From: Mycobacterium avium subsp. avium
Lineage (GTDB): Bacteria; Actinomycetota; Actinomycetes; Mycobacteriales; Mycobacteriaceae
Length of the DNA: 64,000 nt
Direction: 5' to 3'
NCBI RefSeq assembly: GCF_009741445.1
Contig: NZ_CP046507.1
Location: 744,001 to 808,000, forward strand
In this document: piece by piece, positions 54,844 through 63,424 of the stretch
How positions within the stretch are numbered: position 1 is the first letter of the stretch
Layout: each line of letters begins with the position of its first letter
Position numbers and translations under genes: made by a program
Notes under the pieces: generated by a model
Databases searched by the model: none
What the model saw: only the letters and a program-made list of their open reading frames with translations
Told to the model about the DNA's origin: nothing

Positions 54844-55854
54844 CTAACGGTTCTGGCTGCGGACCTCGTAGCGGCGTTCGGCGTAGGCCAGATCGTCCCG
54901 CCACAGCCGGCCGGCCGCATAGCGCATCACCGGGGTGAGCAGCGGCGCCGCCCACAAGGCGCGCGCGAACCCGGGCCGGTCCGAATGCGCGATGACCGCT
55001 TCCAACACCGCGGTGCGGGGACGGCCGTCCGGGCCGGAACCTATTGGGGTCGCGTGGGTTTCGACGACACTCCCGGTCCCTTCGCCGTCCACGATGCGCA
55101 TCACGATGGTGCGCGCCTCCGGGCAATCGAACTCCGCGACCACCGGCACACCCAGCCGTCCGATCCGGAAGGTCACCGCCACCAGGAAGCGGTCGGCGTC
55201 TTCGGTGGGCGTGGCCAGCACCTCCAGCCGGGTGAATGAGTAGGGGTGAAACCATGCGCCGTGCCAGGGGTCGAGCCGGTTGGCGATGATGTCGGCAGGT
55301 TCGCACACGCCCACCAGGTGAGCGACCGAGGCCAGCGTGTGGCCGGCCGGCCTCGGCGGTATCACCGGTCGCGGTGACGGCGTCTCGCCTCCCACCGCAT
55401 CGAGGCGCACCCAGGCCAAGGTGCCGTCGTCGTGACTGGGCACTGGCGCCCAACCGAATTCGCGTGCGCGGCCGTCCAGGGGCAGCCCGTGCCACCGACA
55501 CATCAGCGTGCCCCCACACACGGTCCCGGTGGCCAGGTCGGCCCCCAGGTGGGGGCAACTGCGCGGCCCGACGCACAGCGCACCGCGGGCGTCGCGCCAG
55601 GCGACGAGATCGACGCCGGCGACGCGCGCCCCCAACGGCCGCCCGCGCTCGACGTGCGTGCTGGCGGCGAACGCGTACCAGTTCCCGGTGGGTTGCCGGC
55701 GGCAGCGCTGCAGCGCGGCGTCGATGACGGCGGGTTGCGCCTCGCGAAAGGTCGGACGCTGATCGGCCCAGGGTGTGTGCGGAATGACCTGCAGCGGCCA
55801 GTCTTTGGCGCGGACGGACGGTCGCAAGTGTCGCAGCTGTGCGCGGATGTTCAT
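54844..55854 (-). CDS. Rieske [2Fe-2S] protein (DUF5914 type) of crt operon
   Basis: A 336-residue protein with a Rieske domain: CPHLGADL and CRWHGLPLDG give the Cys2His2 ligands (about residues 98-120). The C-terminal 190 residues fit the carotenoid-associated DUF5914 type and have the HGAWFHPYSF segment that may hold a mononuclear iron. It is the last gene of the crt operon and its ATG overlaps the crtU stop (ATGA). A role as oxygenase or electron donor in late carotenoid tailoring is inferred from position. Confidence 0.85.
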   Translation of the reverse strand: MNIRAQLRHLRPSVRAKDWPLQVIPHTPWADQRPTFREAQPAVIDAALQRCRRQPTGNWYAFAASTHVERGRPLGARVAGVDLVAWRDARGALCVGPRSCPHLGADLATGTVCGGTLMCRWHGLPLDGRAREFGWAPVPSHDDGTLAWVRLDAVGGETPSPRPVIPPRPAGHTLASVAHLVGVCEPADIIANRLDPWHGAWFHPYSFTRLEVLATPTEDADRFLVAVTFRIGRLGVPVVAEFDCPEARTIVMRIVDGEGTGSVVETHATPIGSGPDGRPRTAVLEAVIAHSDRPGFARALWAAPLLTPVMRYAAGRLWRDDLAYAERRYEVRSQNR

Positions 55855-57380
55855 GATCGGGTGGCCCCTTCGCGGTTGGCCAGCCAGCGCAGCAGGCGTG
55901 ACCGGCCTTCGGTGGGGACGGTGACCAGCGGGTGCCCGGCCAATCCCCAGCGCTTGAGCAGATGGTTGGCCGCGCACCAGCCCGTGGTCGCGGCGCGCTC
56001 CATGAGGGCCACCGGCAGGTCGATCCGTACGGCGTCGCCGGCCAGCAGCAGGCCCGGGGTGGGCGTCACCACCGTGGGCCGGTGCGGGTAGCCGCCCGGG
56101 GCGAACAGCGGACAGTCGCTGCGGTGCAACAGCGTCTCGTGCACGATCTGCGCGGCGGCGGTCTCGGGATAGATCCGCCTCAGTTCACGTAGCGCCGCCG
56201 CCCCCGACGGCGCCGAATCCAAGGCGTAGGAATGCAATTCGACGACCGAACCATGATGCGCTCCGGCCCAGGCGCGCGCTTCGCGTTCATACCGGTCCAG
56301 CACGCTGATGTTGTCCAGCGGCTTGTGCCCGGCGGTGCCCAGAAACGCCGGGCGCCGCGGCGAGACCGGGCGGTCGAGCCAGAACCGATGGACGGCGAAC
56401 GGCGGCGCGGTGCGCAACCCCGCGATCCGATCGCGCCACTCCCCGTTGGCCAGGCCGCGCGAGGCGGCGACGATCCGCTGCAGGCCGGCGACGTCTGTGG
56501 CCAGCACCACGGCGTCCACCTCCAGCTCCTCATCGGTATCGGTATGCACGGCAAAGCGATTCGCCGCGTCGATGCTTCCGACGCTGGTGCCCAGCCGGAA
56601 CCGGACGTGGCGTTGTTCGAGATAGCTGCGCAACGGCTGCCACAGTGCGCTGTCGTAGTTGGCGCTCGGAACGTCGAAGATGAGGCCCTCGGCCGACCCC
56701 AGGAAATAGATGTGGAACATGGTCGCCAACTCGGCGGCCGACAGTTTGGCCGGGTCGGCGAAGAAGCTGCGGGAGAACACCTCGAATGCCAGATGCCGTG
56801 CGGCCTCGGGGAATCGGATGTCCTCGAGGAACGTCGCGGCATCGATGTGGTCCAGGCGCCGGTAGGTTCCGGGCACCGACACCGCGGCCAGTGGCGCGGC
56901 GGCACGAGCGTCGATGCGGGCGAAGTCACGCAGCCGGAAGGTGGGACTGCGCACGGCGAAGGCCATGGCGTTCAGCGGCGGGGTACGCGGCAGGCCGCGG
57001 AAGCTGTCTCGTCGTCCCGCCGCGTCGATGAGCGGGTAATCGTTGACCGGCACCAGCATTCGCAGGCGCGGATCGAGGCGCGCGAGCAACGCGCGCAGGT
57101 TGTAGTACTGCCGGAAGAACGCGTGGAAGCCGCGGTTCATCGCGAGGTCGGTTCCGTCGTGGTGTTCGGTCCAGCCGCCGACCCGGCCGCCGAGGTAGTG
57201 TTCACGTTCGATGACCTCGACGGCGACGCCGCGCTCGGCGAGCCCGGTGGCGGCGGTCAGGCCCGCGATCCCGCCGCCCACCACCGCCACCCGTGGGCGG
57301 GACGGCAGCGCACCGGCATCCGGCAATCCGGTGGGCGCGGGCAGTATCCGACGGCGGCGGTCGGTGGCACGCGCGGTCAT
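55851..57380 (-). CDS. crtU: CrtU-type carotene desaturase/methyltransferase
   Basis: A 509-residue FAD protein of the phytoene-desaturase superfamily: dinucleotide motif VAVVGGGIAGLTAATGLAERG, ERE-type EREHYLGGRVGGW, RGFHAFFRQYYNLRALLARLD and a C-terminal LLLAGDAVRIDLPVALMERAATTGW. The last motifs are typical of the CrtU/CruE isorenieratene-synthase branch, which converts beta-carotene rings to aromatic ones with methyl migration. Its place after crtYcYd and crtT supports that, as in Streptomyces crtYTU. ATG overlaps the crtT stop. Confidence 0.82.
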   Translation of the reverse strand: MTARATDRRRRILPAPTGLPDAGALPSRPRVAVVGGGIAGLTAATGLAERGVAVEVIEREHYLGGRVGGWTEHHDGTDLAMNRGFHAFFRQYYNLRALLARLDPRLRMLVPVNDYPLIDAAGRRDSFRGLPRTPPLNAMAFAVRSPTFRLRDFARIDARAAAPLAAVSVPGTYRRLDHIDAATFLEDIRFPEAARHLAFEVFSRSFFADPAKLSAAELATMFHIYFLGSAEGLIFDVPSANYDSALWQPLRSYLEQRHVRFRLGTSVGSIDAANRFAVHTDTDEELEVDAVVLATDVAGLQRIVAASRGLANGEWRDRIAGLRTAPPFAVHRFWLDRPVSPRRPAFLGTAGHKPLDNISVLDRYEREARAWAGAHHGSVVELHSYALDSAPSGAAALRELRRIYPETAAAQIVHETLLHRSDCPLFAPGGYPHRPTVVTPTPGLLLAGDAVRIDLPVALMERAATTGWCAANHLLKRWGLAGHPLVTVPTEGRSRLLRWLANREGATRS

Positions 57381-58102
57381 GAGGGTGCGTCCGCGAGGAA
57401 GGTGTGCACGATGCCGGCTTCCCAGCCGGGCATGGTCTCGCTGTGGACGGCGGTGAAGCCGGCGTCGGCCAGTCGGGCCCGGAACCGGGTGGCGCCGTCG
57501 AATGCGAGCACGCTGCGCCACAGGTAGCGGTACAGCGCGGTATCCCCGCTGCGCCACCACCCGGCGGGAATGATGATGCCCCAGCAGAGGGCGTGCCAGG
57601 CAAGCGTGGCGGCGGCGGAGTCGCGCACCGAATATTCGTGCACCGCAAGGGTTGCGCCGGGCCGCAGCAGGGTGCGGAACCGCCGTAGCTGCTCGTCGCG
57701 GTCGGCGACGTTGCGGATCAGGTAGGCGGCCAGCACGCCGTCGAACGGCCCGGTGATCCCGTGTTCTGCCAGTCGCTGGACGGGAGCGTGCACGAACCGG
57801 ACCGAGGCCGGCCACCGTTTGGCCAGCGCCACGTCCAGCATGCCGCGCGACGCGTCGACCGCGACGATGTCGGCCGCCGGCGCGACGGCGAGCAGCGCGG
57901 CCGTCGACGCACCGGTTCCGCACCCGGCGTCGAGCAGGCGTAAGCCCTTGCCGTCGTGCGGGATTCGCATCCTGCGCGCCGACAGCAGCAGCTGCGCGTG
58001 GTAGCCCGGGCTGGCGCCGACCAGCCGGTCGTAGGTCGCGGCGCCGGCGTCGAACGCGGCCGCCAGGTTGCCCGGGGCAGGGCGCGTGTCACCGGCGCGC
58101 AC
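57377..58102 (-). CDS. crtT: SAM-dependent methyltransferase of crt operon (CrtT-like)
   Basis: A 241-residue UbiE/COQ5-like methyltransferase: LLDAGCGTGASTAALLAV (motif I, about 54-71), VAVDASRGMLDVA, FDGVLAAYLIRNVADRD, and FAGFT-like end DAGFTAVHSETMPGWEAGIVHTFLA. Streptomyces isorenieratene clusters carry a similar crtT between the cyclase and crtU. Its exact role there is unsettled. GTG 58102 is chosen and overlaps crtYd by 14 bp; an upstream ATG at 58150 is possible. Confidence 0.78.
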   Translation of the reverse strand: MRAGDTRPAPGNLAAAFDAGAATYDRLVGASPGYHAQLLLSARRMRIPHDGKGLRLLDAGCGTGASTAALLAVAPAADIVAVDASRGMLDVALAKRWPASVRFVHAPVQRLAEHGITGPFDGVLAAYLIRNVADRDEQLRRFRTLLRPGATLAVHEYSVRDSAAATLAWHALCWGIIIPAGWWRSGDTALYRYLWRSVLAFDGATRFRARLADAGFTAVHSETMPGWEAGIVHTFLADAPS

Positions 58103-58400
58103 GTCGTCGTTCCCAGAGCAGCAGCACCGCGGTGACCATCGCGAAGCCAAACAGAAAATCCTCTACCGGGATGTCGAACGGGAAACGCAACCCGCTGATT
58201 TGCCGGTCGTCGTAGATCACCACGGGCGAGCTGAGTTTGGTCAGCCAGCCGTCCACCGGCACCTGGAATCCCAGCACGATGAGCATCGACAGCCAGTAGG
58301 CCGGCCGGCGAAAGAGCCCGGTCCGCAGCACCGTCAACTCCGCGGCGCACACGATCACCACCGCCAGTGCGGCCGGCAGGGTGTAGCCCAGGCCGGTCAT
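58089..58400 (-). CDS. crtYd: Lycopene cyclase subunit CrtYd
   Basis: A 103-residue membrane protein with about three hydrophobic helices and the cyclase motif IPVEDFLFGF near residue 76. It forms, with CrtYc, the heterodimeric lycopene beta-cyclase known from Brevibacterium and Mycobacterium aurum. The ATG overlaps the crtYc stop (ATGA), so 1:1 synthesis is expected. Confidence 0.9.
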   Translation of the reverse strand: MTGLGYTLPAALAVVIVCAAELTVLRTGLFRRPAYWLSMLIVLGFQVPVDGWLTKLSSPVVIYDDRQISGLRFPFDIPVEDFLFGFAMVTAVLLLWERRRARR

Positions 58401-58720
58401 CGGCGGCGCACCTTGCCCAGGATGGTGCTCACCGCGTTGTAGGTCAGCACCGCACACACCGGGATGATGAGAAAGAACAGCAACTCTTCGATCGGCACCC
58501 GAACGGGGATGCTCAGCCCGCACAGGTAGGCGTGGTCGTACATCCACACCCGCGCGGCCACGGCGATCTCATCCCAGAGCAAGAACACCGCGGCCACCGG
58601 CAGCACCGCCGCGGCGAGCCGTCGCCACCTCCGGTAGACGCCCGTACCCGCGATCTCCAGCGGCGCGGTGACCACCAGACAGGCGGCGAGCACCACCAGG
58701 TATTGCCACCGATCGCTCAT
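58397..58720 (-). CDS. crtYc: Lycopene cyclase subunit CrtYc
   Basis: A 107-residue membrane protein with three hydrophobic helices and the paired motif VPIEELLFFLIIP (about 75-87). It cyclises the ends of lycopene to beta-ionone rings together with CrtYd. The ATG overlaps the crtB stop. Confidence 0.9.
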   Translation of the reverse strand: MSDRWQYLVVLAACLVVTAPLEIAGTGVYRRWRRLAAAVLPVAAVFLLWDEIAVAARVWMYDHAYLCGLSIPVRVPIEELLFFLIIPVCAVLTYNAVSTILGKVRRR

Positions 58721-59667
58721 GCGGCCCCCGACCGAATACCCCGACCGCTGTTGCGCGCCCGCCACGAGCGGATCAGCCCCACCGCGCCGACCCGCAGCCG
58801 TCGCGCTGTGCCCACGGTGGCCCGGTGGCCGAAGACCGCGAAATCGCTTTTCTCGATGCAGTCCAGGATCTCCGAATACAACGCCGCCGCGGCCGCCACG
58901 CACGGCCGTGAGCGGTGCTGCAGGACCGCGATCCCGGCGGTGGCGAATCGGTATGTCTGACGGGCGATGTGGTGCTGTGCGATCAGCGCCCGGCGCACCC
59001 GCGGATCGGTGCGGCGGTGCTCGTGGCACCACATCAGCAGCTCCCGGTCGACGCCGTCGGCGGCGAGTTCGTCCGCCGGCAGGTACACCCGACCGCGCGC
59101 CAGATCTTCGTCGACGTCGCGCAGGAAGTTGGTGAGCTGGAACGCCCGGCCCAGGGCCGCCGCATAGGGTGCGGCCTCGTCCACCGGCGTCACGGTACCC
59201 AGTATCGGGAGCACTTGCAGCCCAATGGCTTCCGCGGATCCGCGCATGTAGCGGTTGAGCGCTTCCCGGTCCGGATAGTCGGTGACGGTCAGGTCCATCC
59301 GCATCGAGGCCAAAAAGTCCGCGAACAGTTGGGAGCTGATTCGGTAGCGCCGCGCGGTGTGGGTGACCGCGGCCACCAACGGATCGTCGGTGTGCGCACC
59401 GCCGGAGAAGAGACGCTCCGACAGCCGTTGCAGCCGCCGGGCGCGCACCGCGGGGGCCACCCGCGGGTCGAGGTCGTCGAGGATGTCGTCGGCGTAGCGG
59501 GCGAAGCCGTACAGTGCGTGCACGGGCGGGCGCTGGTCGGGTGCGAGCAACCGGGTGGCCAGGAAGAAGGTACGGCCGTGCGCGGCGTTGAGCTCGCGGC
59601 ATCGGCGATACCCCTCGCGCAGCAGCGGATCCTCGATTCCGGCCGCAGCCCATTCGCTGCGCATCAT
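58717..59667 (-). CDS. crtB: Phytoene synthase CrtB
   Basis: A 316-residue squalene/phytoene synthase. The two aspartate-rich sites are YADDILDDLD (about residues 49-58) and FLRDVDEDLARGRVYLP; RYMRGSAEAIGLQ lies between. It condenses two geranylgeranyl diphosphates to phytoene. Start ATG ATG at 59667 overlaps the crtI stop. Confidence 0.95.
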   Translation of the reverse strand: MMRSEWAAAGIEDPLLREGYRRCRELNAAHGRTFFLATRLLAPDQRPPVHALYGFARYADDILDDLDPRVAPAVRARRLQRLSERLFSGGAHTDDPLVAAVTHTARRYRISSQLFADFLASMRMDLTVTDYPDREALNRYMRGSAEAIGLQVLPILGTVTPVDEAAPYAAALGRAFQLTNFLRDVDEDLARGRVYLPADELAADGVDRELLMWCHEHRRTDPRVRRALIAQHHIARQTYRFATAGIAVLQHRSRPCVAAAAALYSEILDCIEKSDFAVFGHRATVGTARRLRVGAVGLIRSWRARNSGRGIRSGAA

Positions 59668-61190
59668 GGCGAACCGGCTTTCATGTCGATGCGCGCGGGC
59701 GTTCGCTTGCTGACGCCGGTGATGCGGTCCGCGGCGAGTCGCCCGGAGATCAAGGTGGTCGGCACCCCGACCCCGGGCACCGTGGAGGATCCGGCGAGCA
59801 CCGCGTTGTCGATGCCGCGCACCATGTTGGCCGGGCGGAACGGGCCGGTTTGTGCGAACGTGTGCGCGAGCGCGAACGGACTGCCCGCGGCCATGCCCCG
59901 GCGCGCCCAGTCCGCGGGCGTGACGACATCCAAAACCGTTGCGCTGCCTGGCAAACCGGGAAGAAGCCGCTGACCGACGAGCGCGATGAGGTCGTCGACG
60001 TAGCCGCGCCCGACGCTGTCCCAGTCGATGCCGCCCGACTCCAGGTTCGGCGCCGGGGCGAGCACATAGAGCAGGTCGCGTCCTCGCGGAGCCAGCGTCG
60101 GGTCGCTGGCCGTCGGCCGGGTGACCAGCAGCGACGGATCCCGCATGAGTTGGCCGGCGCCGATGATGTCGGCGAACGTGTGATCCCAGGCGTCGCCGAA
60201 CAAGATGGTGTGGTGCGCGGTCTGCGATGCCACCGCGGGACAACCCACATGCGCCACCACCGCCGAGGGGGAGTGCCGCAACCGCAGCGCGCGACGCGGT
60301 GTGCGGCCCAGCAGCGCATAGGTTTGCGGCAGCTCGGTGGTCAGCACCACCGCGTCGCAGGAGATGCGTCCGGCCTGTTCGGTGAGTACGGCGCCGACCC
60401 GCCCACCGGTCTTCTCGAGCGCGGTAACCGTTGTGCCATAACGGAACTGAACCCCAGCGTCGGAGGCGGCGGCGGCCAGCGCGTCGGGCAGCGCCCGCAC
60501 GCCGCCGCGCGGAAACACCACGCCCGAGACCGTGTCCATGTAGGCGATCACCGCGTACACCGCCAGGGCGTCGCGCGGGGCCACGCCGGCATACAGCGAT
60601 TGAAAGGTGAAGATGCGCTGCAGCCGCGGATCACTGAGATAGCGCTTGACCATCCGGTCCCAGTTGCGGAAACCGCCGATCGCGATCAGCTGCGCCAGCC
60701 GGGGGGTGAGCAGCGACAGCGGTGAATCGAAATTGGCGGCGATGAATCCGTCGAACTCGGTGCGGTACAGGCGCGTCAGCCATGCCCGCAGCCGCCGGTA
60801 GCCCGTCGCCTGCTCGCGGCCGGCGAACTCGGCGACGGCGTCGGCCATCCGGTCCGGATCGCGGTGGACGTCGAGGCTGCTGCCGTCGGCGAACACGGCG
60901 CGGTACGCGGGATCCAGCGTGCACAGCTCCAGTCGCCGGGCCAGGCTGTCGCCGACGGCGGCGAAGGTGTCCTCGATGATGTCCGGCATGGTGAGCACCG
61001 TGGGGCCGGTGTCGATCCGATATCCGTCGATGTCGCGCCGGCCCGCCCGACCGCCCGGCCATGCCTCGCGCTCCACGACCGTGACCGCCCGCCCTCGACC
61101 GGCCAGGTGCAGCGCCGCGGACAGGCCGGCCAGACCGGCCCCGATCACCACGACGTGATCGGCGGAGCCCTCGATGGCCCGCATGCTCAC
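59664..61190 (-). CDS. crtI: Phytoene desaturase CrtI
   Basis: A 508-residue FAD desaturase: VVVIGAGLAGLSAALHLAGRG (about 13-33), the EREAWPGGRAG motif, DTGPTVLTMPD, and a C-terminal GSSTVPGVGVPTTLISGRLAADRI typical of bacterial CrtI. It makes lycopene from phytoene. GTG 61190 or ATG 61184 (two codons later). 22 bp after the crtE stop. Confidence 0.95.
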   Translation of the reverse strand: MSMRAIEGSADHVVVIGAGLAGLSAALHLAGRGRAVTVVEREAWPGGRAGRRDIDGYRIDTGPTVLTMPDIIEDTFAAVGDSLARRLELCTLDPAYRAVFADGSSLDVHRDPDRMADAVAEFAGREQATGYRRLRAWLTRLYRTEFDGFIAANFDSPLSLLTPRLAQLIAIGGFRNWDRMVKRYLSDPRLQRIFTFQSLYAGVAPRDALAVYAVIAYMDTVSGVVFPRGGVRALPDALAAAASDAGVQFRYGTTVTALEKTGGRVGAVLTEQAGRISCDAVVLTTELPQTYALLGRTPRRALRLRHSPSAVVAHVGCPAVASQTAHHTILFGDAWDHTFADIIGAGQLMRDPSLLVTRPTASDPTLAPRGRDLLYVLAPAPNLESGGIDWDSVGRGYVDDLIALVGQRLLPGLPGSATVLDVVTPADWARRGMAAGSPFALAHTFAQTGPFRPANMVRGIDNAVLAGSSTVPGVGVPTTLISGRLAADRITGVSKRTPARIDMKAGSP

Positions 61191-61212
61191 CGAACTCCCG
61201 TCCCGGCGACGG

Positions 61213-62331
61213 TCATTCGGCGCGATCCGTACAGACGGCCGCCATCTCGGCCAGCGCGGCGCGCACCGATTCGTCGACGGGCAGGCCGCACAGCTGCTCG
61301 CGTGCCGACGCGACGCGGTCGCTGATCATCCGCTCGATCAGCCGCACCGCTCCGGTCTCGACGATCAGCGCTTTCCACCTCTCGATCGCGGCCGCGTCCA
61401 GCACGTCACGAGTGGCGAGCTCGATGAGCTCACGCCGGACCGGCGGATCGGCGAGTTGGTGGGCGCTCACCACCACGGCGGTGGCCTTGCGCTCGAAAAG
61501 ATCTGCGGCGCAGGGCTTGCCGGTGACCGCCGGCGAGCCGAAGACGCCCAGCACGTCGTCGCGCAGCTGGAAGGCTTCACCCACCGCCGCGCCGTAGCGG
61601 CTCAGCCGGGCCACCGTCCGGTCGTCGCACCCGGCCATCGTCGCGCCGATTTCCAGCGGCCGGCGCACCGTGTAGTTACCCGATTTGCGGCGCGCCACCT
61701 CCAGCACGGCGTCCAGCCCCGGTGACTGCCGGATGTCGTTGGTCAGGTCGGCGAACTGGCCCACCGCGAGCTCGACGCGCATGGCGTCATAGCGTGGAAA
61801 CGCGCGTTGCAGGCGGCGCGCTTCGAGTCCGCTGTCGCGCAGCATCTGTTCGGCCCAGATCAGGCAGAGATCGCCCAACAGGATGGCGGCCGATTCACCG
61901 AATCGCCGCGGCGAGCCGGACAATCCGCGGTCCTGATGCCAGCGGCCGAACTGCAGATGCGCGGCCGGACGGCCCCGCCGTTCCTGCGCACCGTCCATCA
62001 CATCGTCTTGCAGCAGTGCGAAGGCGTGCAGCAGCTCGAAACTGGCGGCGGCCCGCAGCGCCGCCCGGTCGCGCGGTGCCCCGCACAGCCAGCCCAGGTA
62101 GACGAACGTCGACCGCAGGCACTTGCCGCCGGAGACGAACTGAACCAGGATGTCGCCCGCGGCCCCGATCCCCGCCCGGTCGAGTTCGTCGGCGCGTCGC
62201 ACTCCGACGAAGTCGGCGACCTCGTCCAACACCATCGCCCGAACGTGTGCCCGCCACCCGCCGAAGTCGTCGATGCGCGTCCAGGCCGGCGCCGCCACCG
62301 TGGTGGTGGGCGAAAACGACAAAGCTCCCAT
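61213..62331 (-). CDS. crtE: Geranylgeranyl diphosphate synthase CrtE
   Basis: A 372-residue polyprenyl synthase. First Asp-rich motif LLQDDVMDGAQERRGRP, second QLRDDVLGVFG; GGKCLR binds diphosphate. It makes GGPP for carotenoids. ATG 62331 (MGALSFSPTTT) is preferred; the frame is open to a GTG at 62391. It is the first gene of the eight-gene operon. The 294 bp upstream (62332-62625) hold its leader, the dyad operator at 62477-62509, and a weak extended -10 (TGGTATCT on the minus strand). Confidence 0.93.
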   Translation of the reverse strand: MGALSFSPTTTVAAPAWTRIDDFGGWRAHVRAMVLDEVADFVGVRRADELDRAGIGAAGDILVQFVSGGKCLRSTFVYLGWLCGAPRDRAALRAAASFELLHAFALLQDDVMDGAQERRGRPAAHLQFGRWHQDRGLSGSPRRFGESAAILLGDLCLIWAEQMLRDSGLEARRLQRAFPRYDAMRVELAVGQFADLTNDIRQSPGLDAVLEVARRKSGNYTVRRPLEIGATMAGCDDRTVARLSRYGAAVGEAFQLRDDVLGVFGSPAVTGKPCAADLFERKATAVVVSAHQLADPPVRRELIELATRDVLDAAAIERWKALIVETGAVRLIERMISDRVASAREQLCGLPVDESVRAALAEMAAVCTDRAE

Positions 62332-62476
62332 GGTGTCCCAGCGCTCCCTCCCGGACGGCACGGCCTGCCCAGTCCCGCCCGGGCCGAACACCGCCGGTCA
62401 TACCCTCGATGACGCGGACAAAACCACAGCCCTGACGTCAGGCCCGCTCGGCGCGGTCCGCTATCAGATACCATCT

Positions 62477-62509
62477 AGTTCAGTAACTTAAACATTAACT
62501 TAATGAACT
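62477..62509. promoter_or_regulatory. MarR-type operator upstream of crtE
   Basis: AGTTCA (62477-62482) and TGAACT (62504-62509) are inverted around the core TTAAACATTAA (62488-62498); both dyads centre on 62493. The 11-base core is identical to that between mmpL and idi. The likely crtE -10 lies just downstream on the minus strand, so binding would block transcription. Confidence 0.75.
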
Positions 62510-62625
62510 TGACTGGTTTGCGCCAGACGAAGCGGTGAATCGGCGCGCGCTTGGCCCGCCACGTGACCGTGTGAGGCCCGTGGCGCGGCGAAAAGCCAAC
62601 GCCGCTAACGCTTCACGCGCCGCGA

Positions 62626-63117
62626 TCAGGATGCCGCGCTGCTGCCCGCATGGGTGCGGGCCGGCCGGGGCCGGGCCAGGTCGGACAGGAACTCCCGCCG
62701 GGCCCGCACGATGTCTTCGATGTTCTGGAACGCCTCCGGCACCGAGTCGGCGAGGGCCAACCCGTTGTCGTGCACGAGGCGCAGCAGGGCCCGGATGGCC
62801 GCGCCGGGCACCACGCAGCAGTGCACCCGCGATTTGCGCAGCTCGTCGTTGAGCAGCAGCAGCGCGCGGAAGCCCTCGACGCTGATGAAGCGCAGCCGGC
62901 TCAGGTCGAGCACCAACGGAGTCTTGAGCCGGCCGAAGCGGCGGATGGTCGCGGTGAGGTCCCGCGCATTCGACGCGTCGACCTCGCCGTCCACCCGCAA
63001 CACCGTGCCGAGGCTGCGCGCGTAGACGAACAGGTGGGCCCGGGCGAAGTCGGCCATGTACCGGCAGTCCGCCGGGTCGAATCGGTCCGCGGACCGTGCG
63101 GGATGAAGAACAGCCAT
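62626..63117 (-). CDS. STAS-domain anti-sigma factor antagonist-like protein
   Basis: A 163-residue protein. A STAS domain spans about 38-135: TVLRVDGEVDASNARDLTATI, then LVLDLSRLRFISVEGFRALLLL, where the Ser of FISVEG is at the phosphorylation position, though the usual second Ser is absent. STAS antagonists free sigma factors, SigF in mycobacteria, from their anti-sigma partner. The N- and C-terminal tails are unassigned. ATG start. Divergent from the secreted trypsin-fold gene that has a SigF-like promoter. Confidence 0.82.
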   Translation of the reverse strand: MAVLHPARSADRFDPADCRYMADFARAHLFVYARSLGTVLRVDGEVDASNARDLTATIRRFGRLKTPLVLDLSRLRFISVEGFRALLLLNDELRKSRVHCCVVPGAAIRALLRLVHDNGLALADSVPEAFQNIEDIVRARREFLSDLARPRPARTHAGSSAAS

Positions 63118-63338
63118 GAAAGCGCCTATCGATTGGTGATGAGAAAGGGAGTGAACAGTGTCCGAACACCGCTCCCGTTAGACACGTAGCTGTGAACTCA
63201 ACCTGAGCAGCAGCCTACCGCGGTTGCCGGCTCCCGACGCCGCCCGTGGTGGCCCGGCCGCCCGGCGGGCGGGGAAGTGTTCGTTTGCCGGCCAGTGCGA
63301 ACAGCGCTTCTTCGCTAAACGGCCAGCGCCGACCAGGA

Positions 63339-63363
63339 GTTTGCCGGTCCGCCCGCGGGGTAT
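63339..63363 (+). promoter_or_regulatory. SigF-like promoter of secreted trypsin-fold gene
   Basis: GTTT (63339-63342), 15 bases, GGGTAT (63358-63363), matching the mycobacterial SigF consensus. The transcription start would fall near 63370, about 55 bp before the ATG at 63425. The remainder of the 307-bp gap holds no gene. Confidence 0.65.
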
Positions 63364-63424
63364 ACCCGTGTTCAGTGACGTGCGCGTTCGATCCCCTGAG
63401 GAACACGAGGGGTGGTGCGGCCCA

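Noticed and set aside
63171..63203. Third SigF-type promoter, minus strand, before the STAS gene
   Set aside because: GTGTCTAACGGG recalls the two small-gene promoters, but the -10 is GGGAGC and the best -35 is GTTC at 17 bp, or GGTTGA at 21 bp; too weak to call.
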